This document shows positions 43,382 through 52,572 of a stretch of DNA of 57,461 nucleotides, piece after piece. Where the stretch lies: assembly GCA_022450395.1 (NCBI GenBank), contig JAKUQE010000017.1, positions 1 through 57,461 on the forward strand, given 5' to 3'. Both the position numbers and the translations under genes were made by a program. The first letter of the stretch is position 1; each line of letters starts with the position of its first letter. Origin of the DNA: Dehalococcoidia bacterium. GTDB lineage: Bacteria > Chloroflexota > Dehalococcoidia > Lucifugimonadales > UBA3495. The notes below the pieces were generated by a model that saw nothing but the letters and a program-made list of their open reading frames with translations, had not been told where the DNA came from and searched no databases.

Positions 43382-44274
43382 TGGTACAGACAGATCAGCC
43401 GAGTTATAAAGAATACGCCATCGAGGAATTCTTAGTACGCGACGAGCCTTACTACCGGGTCGTTGGCGACGAATTAGATCTTTTCACTGCGGCTTACCAT
43501 CAGCATATTCCGGTGCTGCTCAAAGGTCCCACCGGTTGCGGCAAGACCAGATTCGTGGAATATATGGCCTGGAAGCTCGGCCGTCCTCTAACCGTTACGA
43601 AAGGAGACGGTACCCAGGAACTCAAAGAAGGAGAGGTCCGGGTACCTCTGGTCACCATTGCTTGTCATGAAGACCTTACGGCCAGCGACTTGGTGGGAAG
43701 GTATCTTTTAGACGCCAACGGGACGCGCTGGATCGACGGCCCCATGACCCGGGCGGTAAAGAACGGCGCTATCCTCTACCTGGATGAGGTTGTCGAGGCC
43801 CGTAAGGACACCACGGTTCTGATTCATCCGCTGACCGACCACCGGCGCATATTACCTATTGAGAAAACCGGTTCTATCGTCGAGGCGGACGACCGGTTTC
43901 TCCTGTGCATCTCCTACAACCCCGGTTACCAAAGCGCCCTGAAGGACTTGAAACACAGCACCAGGCAGCGGTTCATGTCCATAGAATTTGACTATCCCCC
44001 AAGGGACATCGAAGCTGAGATCGTTGCCCGGGAAAGCGGGTGTAGTGCCGAGATAGCAGACTCCCTAGCCAAGCTCGGGGAAAAGATACGCAACTTGAAA
44101 GAGCATGGCCTCCAGGAAGGCGCCAGCACCCGCTTGTTGATCTATGCCGGGAAGTTGATTTCCGAAGGTATCAGTATCCGCCGGGCTTGCCAGGTGGCCA
44201 TCGTGTGGACCCTGACCGACGAACCGGAACTGCAGCGAAGCATCGAAGAGGTGGTGTCCTCTATATTCGAGTAG
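43381..44274 (+). CDS. MoxR-type AAA+ ATPase, CbbQ/NorQ family
   Basis: CbbQ/NorQ proteins form hexamers that work with a VWA partner (CbbO/NorD) to insert metals or reactivate enzymes such as Rubisco or NO reductase. The 297-residue protein has Walker A GPTGCGKT (49-56), Walker [12 protein letters not shown] (about 132-142), the sensor region [11 protein letters not shown] and arginine finger region [13 protein letters not shown]. The partner VWA protein is encoded two genes downstream, with a NUDIX gene between. No cbb or nor structural genes occur in the window, so the client is unknown. Confidence 0.9.
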   Translation: MVQTDQPSYKEYAIEEFLVRDEPYYRVVGDELDLFTAAYHQHIPVLLKGPTGCGKTRFVEYMAWKLGRPLTVTKGDGTQELKEGEVRVPLVTIACHEDLTASDLVGRYLLDANGTRWIDGPMTRAVKNGAILYLDEVVEARKDTTVLIHPLTDHRRILPIEKTGSIVEADDRFLLCISYNPGYQSALKDLKHSTRQRFMSIEFDYPPRDIEAEIVARESGCSAEIADSLAKLGEKIRNLKEHGLQEGASTRLLIYAGKLISEGISIRRACQVAIVWTLTDEPELQRSIEEVVSSIFE

Positions 44275-44281
44275 GGGTTTG

Positions 44282-44869
44282 ATGGCCTTATCTCCTCCAG
44301 ACATCGTCAGCCAAGTTTTAGCCCACCGTACTAAACAGACGGTGGGCGAACAGTCTCTAACACCTGCCTCTGTGCTGCTGCTGCTATACCCCAAAGACGG
44401 TGAATACTGTATTCTATTGAACAAGCGGTCCCAGCAGGTGGAACACCATAAAGGGGAGATTTCCCTTCCTGGAGGGGCCAGAGACCCCGAGGACCGAGAC
44501 TCGTTGGATACGGCGTTGCGGGAGACCGAAGAGGAAATGGGTATTGATCGGTCTGACGTAACCATCCTGGGAGAATTGGACGAAGTCGTTACCAGGAGCC
44601 ATTTCAAAGTAAACGTGTACGTGGGCACCATCCCCTATCCCTACCCCTTCAATCCCAGCGAGGATGAGATCGCTGAGGTCCTGGAAATCCCCGTGGCCGA
44701 TCTCAATGATCCGTTGAACCACCGGGTTGAGACCCGTTTGGAAGATGGCGTGCCGGTCACAAGCAGGTCCTACGCTTATAATGAGCATCTAGTTTTCGGC
44801 GCTACGGCAAAGATCGTCCAGCAGTTCTTGGAACTTTTGGAGGATGGGACGGCAAAGGAGGAACACTAA
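44282..44869 (+). CDS. NUDIX hydrolase, CoA pyrophosphatase-like
   Basis: The family splits coenzyme A or its thioesters to phosphopantetheine and 3',5'-ADP. The UPF0035/NudL-type signature is visible: LLNKRSQQVEHHKGEISLPGG, and then the modified NUDIX box with ALRETEEEMGI. The protein has 195 residues from ATG 44282; a TTG directly before it (44279) is an alternative. It starts 7 bases after the AAA+ gene, and its end overlaps the ribosome site of the VWA gene. Being in one operon with coaE suggests control of the CoA pool; that is inference. Confidence 0.86.
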   Translation: MALSPPDIVSQVLAHRTKQTVGEQSLTPASVLLLLYPKDGEYCILLNKRSQQVEHHKGEISLPGGARDPEDRDSLDTALRETEEEMGIDRSDVTILGELDEVVTRSHFKVNVYVGTIPYPYPFNPSEDEIAEVLEIPVADLNDPLNHRVETRLEDGVPVTSRSYAYNEHLVFGATAKIVQQFLELLEDGTAKEEH

Positions 44870-44870
44870 G

Positions 44871-47800
44871 TTGAGTACGTCTCCTCTGGCGGGAATAGAA
44901 GTTGAGCTTGCCAAGTTACCCCCGGCGGTTCTGGAAGCCTACCAAGAAGCCGTGGAAACGATAGAGGCGGCTTTCGGCGAAGAGGAACTTGTCCTCTGGG
45001 CGAAAGAAGGCCTGGCCATCGGGACCCAGACGGTTCGATCCTGGGAATCGGCGGTAGAGTACTACAAGGTCGGGCCTCAAGTCTCCCGGTTCCTGTCCTT
45101 CCCTTCGTTCATGCAATGGGCGCGGTGCGGCACCTATCTGGCTCAAGATTCACCCACGCTGGCAGTGGCATTCTTCAAAGCCAGTTCTTCCATCGTCCCC
45201 AACCTCAGGCCGCAGTACATACCCCGTTGGGCCGGCCTGGGCCGCAGTTTGTATAAGGGGACTTGGAAATCCAGCACCCTGGCGGCCAAGTTCTTCGAAG
45301 TCAGCCCGGACCTAGTTCGCAATCTGCCATTCTGGGATGTGGAGGTATTCGCTTCCCTGATCGAGGCAATGTCCTACAAATCCTACGACGTCGCCGGCGA
45401 ATGTCTGGTGTTGGGCCGGGACGTTTTGCCGGCGATGGGCCGGGAGCGCGAGGCCTTCCTCTCCATGGCCAGAGCTTTGATCGATGGTAGCTGGCGTGAG
45501 ATTAAAACCTGTTTAGAGTTGGTGCCCAGGGCACTGCAGCTGGTAGACGAAAACCAGACCGGCCGTTTCCTCAAACTGGGAGAGCGGTTGGCCAAAGTGG
45601 GCCTCCGGGAAACATCCCGTTTCTTGGCCGACGGCACCCAATCGTTGAGCAAGATCCCCGCCGGCTCCCAGGGTTATATCCTGGATCTTTGCGAGACCTT
45701 GCTGGCGGTTTCCCCCGAGGCCGTGCCGCCTTTCCTCAAAAGCCTTAGCGGCGTGCTGGACCGCATCACCATCAGCCAGTTGGACTCTTGGTTCCACCGC
45801 GGCATGGAACTGCTCAAGGACAACCCGGAAAGCGGCATCGCTTTCTTCAAGGTTGAGTCCAACACTTCCGTCGCTATGCTGGAAACCTTATCATCAAGCC
45901 TCGAACTGGACCGGGTGAAGGGTATCATCCGGCTGTATTGCAGCGCCTTGTCCGGCACGTCCATTGACGTTCTAGACACCCAAGAATTGGTTAGGAAGAA
46001 CATCGGTTGGGTTGATGAGGATTCTGCTTCCACCGATGGCACTAAGGTATTTCTACCCACTATCGTGGACCACTATCCCGACAAGCAGGACAATTTCTCC
46101 TGGTTCAAGGTGGTTTCCACCCATCAGGTGGGTCACTTGGAGTTCGGAAGTTTCCTATTTGATTTCACCAAGCCCAGCGGACTGTTCGATAACCGCCGAT
46201 TTCCGCGTGAGGACGAAGTTAACGCCGGGAAACAGGCCGCGGCGGAGGAGGAGGGCGTTGAGCCCGCCCAATCTCTAACCGACATCGGCCGGTTCTTGTC
46301 TCTGTTCCAAGACCGCCAACTGGCGTTCGACCTCTTCACCGTGCTGGAGGACTGCCGTCTGGACTACCGGATCAAGGTGGAATACCCGGGTATACGCCTT
46401 GCCGCGAACCGGGTCCAGGACGAGGCGTTGGCCAACCGTCCGAATATTCAAGAGATGGGCGTGCAACAGGCTTTAGTAGAGCTGCTTATCCACATGAGCC
46501 TGGAGCAGTTCACCGAACTGCCGGTGCCCATCGAGTACAAAGACGCCGCGGTCGTCTTGGCCCAGATTCTGCATGAACTGCGCAACGCTCAAGCCGAAGT
46601 GGAGGACACTGCGGAAGCCACTTTGAGGGCTTACGAGATCATTTCCCGGATCGCCAACGAAAACCCGCCGGAAGAAGATTGGGAACAGGAAGACTTGGAG
46701 GAGCCCGGTGACTTTTCGGAAGAAGAATACGAATCCCTCATAGACCAGTTGCAAGCCGGGCAGGACGCTTCTGGAGAGTCCGGCGAGGGGGAGTCCCGGG
46801 AGTCGCCCGAGCCGGTGGACTACCGTGGAGATTTCAAGCCGGAGATGGTTCAGCTATTAACCAGGTTGCAGTCCGACCAGGACCAGCAAGGCGAGGGCGA
46901 GCCGATCTCCCAAGAGATGCTGGAACAGCTCCTTCAGGAAAGCTCAGAGCTGGAGTTGGACGCCGAACAAGGCGACATCAACGACAGCATGAGCGCTTTC
47001 GCCCAGAATCTGATGAAAGAAGCCGGCACGCCGCCGCCTAACTCTCAGCCGGGGCAGGGTTACGGTCCTCTGCTGCACGACGACGACCAAGGCGGAGAGC
47101 TGGAGGCCCGGGAACCCAAGACCTTTGCCTACGACGAGTGGGATTTTAGGGCCAACGACTACAAGCCGCGTTGGTGCATCGTCAAAGAGAAAGTCGTGGA
47201 GGAGGGCGACACAACCTTCTACAACGACGCTCTGAAAAATTATCTCTCTCTGTCCCACCACATCAAGCGCCAGTTTGAGCTGATCATGCCCGAGAGCATG
47301 AAGAAGATCTACCGGCTGATCGACGGCGAGGACATTGACCTCAACGCCGCTCTGGAAGCTTGGGCCGATCTACGGATGAATGTCCCGCCGGATGAGAAGA
47401 TCTACTGGCATCGCAACCGGAACCGGCGGAACGTGGCAGTGGTGTTCTTGTTGGACATGAGCGCATCTACCGCCGAAGCCATCGACGAAGGCCGTCAAGT
47501 GGTGGACGACCGGGACGCTCCCGATGACCCGGTGGAGTACATGGTGTGGCTGCGCCGCCGCCGGGAAGGCTTGGTGCGCCGGAACTACAAGCGCATCATC
47601 GACCTGGAGAAGGAGAGTACCGCGTTGCTCATCCAGGCCCTGGAAGCTATCGGAGACACCTATGGTATCTACGGCTTCTCGGGTTACGGCAGAGAGAACG
47701 TGGAGTTCTACGTAATAAAGGACATCGACGAAGGATTTGGAGATAAGGTAAAGCGGCGTATCGACAAGGTCACCCCGCTCCATGCCACTCGCATGGGCGC

Positions 47801-48116
47801 CGCCATACGCCACTCCATCACCAAGCTAGAAAAAATCGACGCTACCACGAAGATCCTCTTCCTGATCAGCGACGGCCGGCCCCAGGACCGGGGCTACAGC
47901 CGGGAAGGAGTGGAGAAGGAGTACGCCGTCCACGATACCCACATGGCTCTGTTGGAGGCCAAACGCAAGGACATTACCCCGTTCTGCCTAACGGTGGATA
48001 AATCGGGGCACGATTACCTGAAGAGCATGTGCGGCGACATGGGATACGAGGTGTTAGGGGACATTTGGGCCCTGCCGGAACGGCTGCCCATGCTGTACCG
48101 CCAGCTAACTACGTAG
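44871..48116 (+). CDS. Large VWA-domain protein, CbbO/NorD family
   Basis: The VWA partner of MoxR-type ATPases. The TTG start at 44871 was chosen for the aaaggagg seven to eight bases upstream and its position one base after the NUDIX stop. The 1081-residue protein has a long helical-repeat N-terminal half (repeated units such as AVAFFKASSSIVPNL, AAKFFEVSPDLVRNL, GIAFFKVESNTSVAML), a central CbbO/NorD segment (FSWFKVVSTHQVGHLEFGSF and the acidic stretch 590-690), and a C-terminal VWA domain with the metal site D862-M-S-A-S. It is larger than the usual 600-800 residues of the family because of the repeats. Target unknown. Confidence 0.88.
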   Translation: MSTSPLAGIEVELAKLPPAVLEAYQEAVETIEAAFGEEELVLWAKEGLAIGTQTVRSWESAVEYYKVGPQVSRFLSFPSFMQWARCGTYLAQDSPTLAVAFFKASSSIVPNLRPQYIPRWAGLGRSLYKGTWKSSTLAAKFFEVSPDLVRNLPFWDVEVFASLIEAMSYKSYDVAGECLVLGRDVLPAMGREREAFLSMARALIDGSWREIKTCLELVPRALQLVDENQTGRFLKLGERLAKVGLRETSRFLADGTQSLSKIPAGSQGYILDLCETLLAVSPEAVPPFLKSLSGVLDRITISQLDSWFHRGMELLKDNPESGIAFFKVESNTSVAMLETLSSSLELDRVKGIIRLYCSALSGTSIDVLDTQELVRKNIGWVDEDSASTDGTKVFLPTIVDHYPDKQDNFSWFKVVSTHQVGHLEFGSFLFDFTKPSGLFDNRRFPREDEVNAGKQAAAEEEGVEPAQSLTDIGRFLSLFQDRQLAFDLFTVLEDCRLDYRIKVEYPGIRLAANRVQDEALANRPNIQEMGVQQALVELLIHMSLEQFTELPVPIEYKDAAVVLAQILHELRNAQAEVEDTAEATLRAYEIISRIANENPPEEDWEQEDLEEPGDFSEEEYESLIDQLQAGQDASGESGEGESRESPEPVDYRGDFKPEMVQLLTRLQSDQDQQGEGEPISQEMLEQLLQESSELELDAEQGDINDSMSAFAQNLMKEAGTPPPNSQPGQGYGPLLHDDDQGGELEAREPKTFAYDEWDFRANDYKPRWCIVKEKVVEEGDTTFYNDALKNYLSLSHHIKRQFELIMPESMKKIYRLIDGEDIDLNAALEAWADLRMNVPPDEKIYWHRNRNRRNVAVVFLLDMSASTAEAIDEGRQVVDDRDAPDDPVEYMVWLRRRREGLVRRNYKRIIDLEKESTALLIQALEAIGDTYGIYGFSGYGRENVEFYVIKDIDEGFGDKVKRRIDKVTPLHATRMGAAIRHSITKLEKIDATTKILFLISDGRPQDRGYSREGVEKEYAVHDTHMALLEAKRKDITPFCLTVDKSGHDYLKSMCGDMGYEVLGDIWALPERLPMLYRQLTT

Positions 48117-48146
48117 ACCAACGGCAACTGGTTCGCTTATGATTAA

Positions 48147-48184
48147 CGATAGGGGTACGGCTAGCCGTACCCCTATCGTATTAA
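48147..48184. terminator. Perfect palindrome, probable terminator between VWA gene and cinA
   Basis: 48147-48178 is a perfect 32-base palindrome (CGATAGGGGTACGG then CTAG then the complement). It can fold to a 14-base-pair stem. The genes converge here; the following tattaa is only weakly T-rich. Confidence 0.7.
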
Positions 48185-48205
48185 GCTAATGAGGTCGGCA
48201 GCTAT

Positions 48206-48250
48206 GTCCCCTTCGCAAGGGGGGACTGCAGGGAGGTCGTTTTCTCCCCG
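48206..48250. repeat. GC-rich palindromic repeat
   Basis: GTCCCC (48206-48211) ttcgcaa and GGGGAC (48221-48226), followed by gggaggtcgttttctcccc. Third locus of the family seen at 16478 and 38723. Confidence 0.5.
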
Positions 48251-48311
48251 GAGAAACTTCCCATATATCCCTTCCACTGTAAGAAGCGGACTGACCGGCA
48301 ATGCCGAATTG

Positions 48312-49550
48312 CTACCGGCCGCCTTCCGACGAGATCAGTTTTCTTAATTCAATCAGCGCATTGTTGGACATACGCCGTTTCACGGTGACCCGTCTGGGGG
48401 GCACCCGCAGTTCCATCTCTTTTGAACTGTTGGGACCAACAATGGATAGGTAGGCTAGCCCGGACGGCGGTCCATCACCGGGCGGCGATCCGTCGTCGCC
48501 CGCTATGCCGATACTGTAATCGGACCCCAATCCCTTCCGGACCGCTTGGGCCATGGCGTTGGCCGTCTCTTGGCTAACAGCGCCGTGCCGCTCTATGACT
48601 TCCGCCGGCACGCCGTGAGCGATCTTTACGCCGTCGCCAATGGCCACCACTCCTCCTTTGAAGTAGCTGGCGCTATCCGGTGAGTCGGTTAAGCTGTTGA
48701 CCAAGTATCCTCCGGTGCAAGATTCCATGGTTGCCAGAGTCAGGCCCCGCTGCCGCAGGAGTATACGCACGGCCTGTTCCGGGGTTTCCTCATCGTATCC
48801 CCAGATGTGGGGGCCCAATCGCTCCTCAATGGCTTTTTCGACCGGGGCGATCAGAAGCCGGGCGGCCGCCTCGTCTGGCGCTCGGGCGATTATCCTCAAG
48901 TGATTCCCGTCGGCCTTGGAGTAGATGCCCAGGTAGGGATTCTCCTTGCCAAAGAACTCGGATATTATTTCGTCGATCGCCGCTTCCGACAAACCCATGG
49001 TTTTGATGTTCCGGGTGATAGTCACCTCATCGTCCACTAACTTAAGTAGCCGGGGCGCCACCTCTTCGTCCCAGATCGCGTGCATCTCCGCAGGAGGGCC
49101 GGGCATTGACACGATGATGCCGCCGTCGCGTTCCGCCCACCAACCGGGGGCGGTGCCGTTTCGGTTGGTGATGAATTGGGCCGAGGGAATCAATTGGGCT
49201 TGTTTTATGTTGCGGGAAGGCATGTCGGTACCGCGGTTCCGGAATTGCTGTTCCAGGTGCCGAACCGCTTCTTCCTGGACGGTAGGCGTCTCCCCCAGGG
49301 CTGCTGCCACGCCTTCCCTGGTCAAGTCGTCCTGAGTCGGCCCCAGGCCGCCGGTGGTGAAGATAATGTCCGAGCGTTCCAGCCCCCGGGAGAAGGCTTC
49401 AGATAGCATATCCAGGTTGTCTCCGACGATGGACACCCACCGGAGTTGGATCCCCAGGGCGGGCAATCTGGTGGCGATCCATGCGGCATTGGTATCCGTC
49501 AACTCGCCCATCAAAAGCTCGGTCCCAATGGAAATTATTTCAGCTTTCAA
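48312..49550 (-). CDS. cinA: CinA-family protein (nicotinamide-nucleotide amidase / competence-damage protein)
   Basis: The 412-residue protein has the N-terminal MoeA-like domain (AEIISIGTELLMGELTDTNA, then FTTGGLGPTQDDLTRE), reported in homologues to have ADP-ribose pyrophosphatase activity, and the C-terminal NMN deamidase domain (ATMESCTGGYLVNSL, KGGVVAIGDGVK, GAVSQETANAMAQA). The active Ser of ESCTGG is present. Late in the C-terminal domain the usual TGIAGPGG reads IGIAGDDGSPPGD, a departure that might alter substrate binding. It would recycle NMN, in keeping with nadK and the ADP-ribose NUDIX elsewhere in the window. Confidence 0.93.
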   Translation of the reverse strand: MKAEIISIGTELLMGELTDTNAAWIATRLPALGIQLRWVSIVGDNLDMLSEAFSRGLERSDIIFTTGGLGPTQDDLTREGVAAALGETPTVQEEAVRHLEQQFRNRGTDMPSRNIKQAQLIPSAQFITNRNGTAPGWWAERDGGIIVSMPGPPAEMHAIWDEEVAPRLLKLVDDEVTITRNIKTMGLSEAAIDEIISEFFGKENPYLGIYSKADGNHLRIIARAPDEAAARLLIAPVEKAIEERLGPHIWGYDEETPEQAVRILLRQRGLTLATMESCTGGYLVNSLTDSPDSASYFKGGVVAIGDGVKIAHGVPAEVIERHGAVSQETANAMAQAVRKGLGSDYSIGIAGDDGSPPGDGPPSGLAYLSIVGPNSSKEMELRVPPRRVTVKRRMSNNALIELRKLISSEGGR

Positions 49551-49565
49551 TTAAATCTCCTCGAC

Positions 49566-49598
49566 AAATAAGGGCGCCTCGACGTGATCGAGGCGCCC
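49566..49598 (-). terminator. Terminator of the Gld-like/DUF4340 operon
   Basis: GGGCGCCTCGA (49572-49582) and TCGAGGCGCCC (49588-49598), an 11-base-pair perfect stem with a five-base loop. On the minus strand it is followed by ttatttgtc. It lies between DUF4340 and cinA. Confidence 0.85.
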
Positions 49599-49650
49599 CT
49601 GCTTCATGGCTCTTCAGCCCTTAGGTTGTGACATAGATGAGCTTAGTCTG

Positions 49651-50637
49651 TCAACCCGAACCGGGATTTGGCTTGTCCTCCGGCCGAACCGGCGGGTCCG
49701 TGACCAATGCGCTTATCCGTTGTGCCCGTTCGATCGGCATCGAGAATACTTGATAGCCACCCAACAGGCTGGCGTAGCGGTGTTCTCCGTCGGGCGTTGT
49801 GTCACCAAGGTAAAACTCTACGTCCGCTCCTGCGGCAAGTCCCAATCTTATTTTGGTCTTGGGTGGATCTAGACCGTATTCAGCGAAGTTATCAATATCT
49901 TCCGCCAGAATATCGTCGGCTCTTGGGCCGCTGAGCATCTCAGGAGTGTTGCCCCACTTGTCCGCCAGAACCGGCTCCTCGCTTGGCTGTAGTTCTATAG
50001 GGTCCAAGATCGCCCACTCCGAATCGCTAGCGCCCACCTTGCCGTAGGCTACGGTTTGGTCTTGCTCGGTGATCTGGATGAACACCAGTGGGTTGTCTTG
50101 CAACTGGAATAGGCGTAAGTAGGGCGGGTCGGTCGCCAAACGGTTGATCACTTGTGCCCATATAGACGGCACGGTGAAAAGCGTGGGATACCCAACCAAC
50201 CTAGCGTACTGGTTTTTATCGTCTGGGGTATTGCTGCCCAAATGAAATTCGAAACTCTGACCGCTTGAGTCGGTGACTTTAATGATCGATAAAGGAGGGT
50301 CTAACCCGTAGGACGCTGGGTTTTCGATAGTTGCGGCCAGATCCCGGTTGACCCGAGGCCCGCTAAGCAACAAGGGCGTGCCACTCCACTTGTCTTGAAA
50401 AACTGGAATCTCAGGGTCACCTTGGATGTACCATCGACGGCCTCCCGGCAATCGGTTATAGATCGCTGTCTGACCTTCGTTAGTAACCTCGATGCGCTTA
50501 ATGCTGTCTTCGTCGATGCGGTACAGCCAGGGCTCATCCGGCTCCCGGTCGGTGGGTCCAAAGTACCGCACCACCAAGAATGTGCCGCCAAACAGCACCA
50601 AGATAGCAACCAATAAGATTGAAAGACGTAGGTTCAT
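49651..50637 (-). CDS. DUF4340 protein
   Basis: The 328-residue protein starts with an N-terminal membrane anchor (LSILLVAILVLFGGTFLVVRYF) and then repeats a roughly 130-residue unit twice; each contains a W/YxI segment, PSE/DKWGNTPEMLSGPRA or a related form (QDKWSGTPLLLSGPRV), a NxxxYGLDPP stretch and a FxLGxxTPDxxxxYA segment. Homologous DUF4340 proteins are often coded downstream of GldG-like and ABC transporter genes, as here. Function unknown; probably an outer-face partner of the ABC complex. It is 83 bases after the GldG-like gene. Confidence 0.85.
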   Translation of the reverse strand: MNLRLSILLVAILVLFGGTFLVVRYFGPTDREPDEPWLYRIDEDSIKRIEVTNEGQTAIYNRLPGGRRWYIQGDPEIPVFQDKWSGTPLLLSGPRVNRDLAATIENPASYGLDPPLSIIKVTDSSGQSFEFHLGSNTPDDKNQYARLVGYPTLFTVPSIWAQVINRLATDPPYLRLFQLQDNPLVFIQITEQDQTVAYGKVGASDSEWAILDPIELQPSEEPVLADKWGNTPEMLSGPRADDILAEDIDNFAEYGLDPPKTKIRLGLAAGADVEFYLGDTTPDGEHRYASLLGGYQVFSMPIERAQRISALVTDPPVRPEDKPNPGSG

Positions 50638-50720
50638 GTTATTTCGACGCGCCCTCGCCGGAGATTAAGTTCTGCCTCTTGGTTAAGAAACCTGCTTATC
50701 AACAAACCTTTTTAACCAGG

Positions 50721-52571
50721 CTACCGCCGTACCCACCAGACCAGGGCGGCCATCAATCCCATCAATCCAGGCAGGAACACCCATGATGTCCAGCGTACGA
50801 AATTAAACTCGTTCTTGTTCAGGTTGAACTCCCGGAAAGTAAAAGCTTTGTCGCGGATGGATACCAGAGAGAAGTCTCCAAGAAGGTAGTTGGCGGAGTT
50901 CAGGAAAAGGTCCGCGCCGCCGCCTCTGCTGAAGAAACTATTTGACACGAAGTCGGAGTCACCAAAAACAACCAGCCAGGACAACTCTGAATCCGGCGGC
51001 TGAGACGTGGGGGCCGGGCTGCCTACCGGGCCTATCCCTTGAACGAATATAGCAGGCGAGAATGGACCCCGCGGGTCGGACTCATCCCCAGCATCCGTTA
51101 TAGGGTCAGCCCGCTCTAGATCGTCGATCAAGTAGCTGTTAGGTGAAGTCATGGCCAGAGGTACGGGTCTCCTGAGGCCATCGTTGATCACGATCAATGG
51201 GGATGTGGAGGGCATGAAGCTGGGTTGCAAAGGCACGCCTCTGGGAAAGATTATCTCCAGAGGCGCCTCAGGGTTGTATCCGCTAACTCTAAGGATCTGC
51301 GGGTTTCCCGGCACGGATTGGCTCAAGTCCCGGATGTATCCTTTCCCAACGACGACTCCCCAAATGGCCAAGAACTGGCGGAAAGTGTCAACGATCTCCG
51401 TGTCGGCCAAGAATATCATCCGGCCGCCTTCTCTCCGGTCGGACACGGTTCCGTCGCTGTTCAAGATCTTGCCTTGCATGTAACGGTTCAAAGCAGCGGC
51501 ATGAGTTTCGGGAAGTTCCCCGGTAGGACGGGCTATCACCAGCAATGCGGTGTCGTCCGGCACCGACACTTCTGTGTCATCGGGGGTCCAAGTAAGGGGC
51601 GCCACACGATAGTTGTCTTGTTCCAGGCCGGCACGTAGCTCACTATAACCGTCGGCACCAGAACTGTTGATGCTACGTTCCCCGTGGCCGGTCAGGAAGT
51701 AGATCGCTTTTTGCTCTTCACCGGTAGCTACCAGCATGCCGGTCACCAGATCCTGCTCCAATTGGCTGTAGGATGGATCAGTGGGCTGCACCACGTCTAT
51801 CTTGTCTGAATCCAGGGACTCCACCACCACCGACTCCGCAACAAAAGCCAGAGGCCTGGCGCCGAAGTAGGCGTTGGCGATGTCTGGCTTATAGTCCGGG
51901 TCGACCATGCGGAAAGTGAATTTCCCGGAGCGGGCCGCAAACTCTTTCAGGGTGTCCTCGACCTTAGCCCGCCTGTTGGCTTGGGCGGGGTCCGAGGTTA
52001 ATGCCAAGTCTTTGTAAAATGCCGTGGCCCGTAACGGTTCGTCCAGATCGCTGAGAATCTGTTTGGTCCGTTCAGCCAAGCTGAATTGGTTGGTGGCTGT
52101 TACATCGATCCTTTTGTTGTTCTCGAAAGTGACTACGCCTATCAGCAATGTGATCCCGATGAACGCCGCCATCATTATTATAGAATTGACGCCGTAACGG
52201 CCGGTCCGGCTGAGAAATGCTGCCGTCACCGAGCTCAAGAAAATCAAGCCCACCGTGCCGATGAGAACCAAGCCGAGGATGATGTCGGCGATGCCGTATA
52301 TGCGCATGGAGCTGACGAACGCCACCACAATTATTCCGGAGACCAAGGCGATCACGCCGGCGACGACCATAGGAAAACGGTAGGAGCCTATGACATCTAA
52401 AATCGGCTCCAAAAAGCTGAAGAGGGTGCGGGACAGTTCCACATCTCCGGCGCCGCCTTCAGTAGGTCCCTCCGGATCGACAAGTTGTTCCGGTGAAGCT
52501 TCCTCCGCTACTTCATCCTGCCTGCCGGAGCCGCCCCGCCGCCGGCGCCAATCTCTAGGCTGTTCGCTCAT
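50721..52571 (-). CDS. GldG-like ABC transporter auxiliary protein
   Basis: The 616-residue protein has a polar, charged N-terminus (RDWRRRRGGSGRQDE), four hydrophobic segments between about 40 and 150, a long extracytoplasmic domain with the ABC_transp_aux pattern (IYFLTGHGERSIN, then DDTALLVIARPTGELPE, then GGRMIFLADTEIVD) and a C-terminal membrane helix (FLPGLMGLMAALVWWVRR). GldG, together with GldA and GldF, is needed for Bacteroidetes gliding; homologues in other phyla are of unknown role. The gene is one base after the permease stop. Confidence 0.88.
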   Translation of the reverse strand: MSEQPRDWRRRRGGSGRQDEVAEEASPEQLVDPEGPTEGGAGDVELSRTLFSFLEPILDVIGSYRFPMVVAGVIALVSGIIVVAFVSSMRIYGIADIILGLVLIGTVGLIFLSSVTAAFLSRTGRYGVNSIIMMAAFIGITLLIGVVTFENNKRIDVTATNQFSLAERTKQILSDLDEPLRATAFYKDLALTSDPAQANRRAKVEDTLKEFAARSGKFTFRMVDPDYKPDIANAYFGARPLAFVAESVVVESLDSDKIDVVQPTDPSYSQLEQDLVTGMLVATGEEQKAIYFLTGHGERSINSSGADGYSELRAGLEQDNYRVAPLTWTPDDTEVSVPDDTALLVIARPTGELPETHAAALNRYMQGKILNSDGTVSDRREGGRMIFLADTEIVDTFRQFLAIWGVVVGKGYIRDLSQSVPGNPQILRVSGYNPEAPLEIIFPRGVPLQPSFMPSTSPLIVINDGLRRPVPLAMTSPNSYLIDDLERADPITDAGDESDPRGPFSPAIFVQGIGPVGSPAPTSQPPDSELSWLVVFGDSDFVSNSFFSRGGGADLFLNSANYLLGDFSLVSIRDKAFTFREFNLNKNEFNFVRWTSWVFLPGLMGLMAALVWWVRR

Positions 52572-52572
52572 G

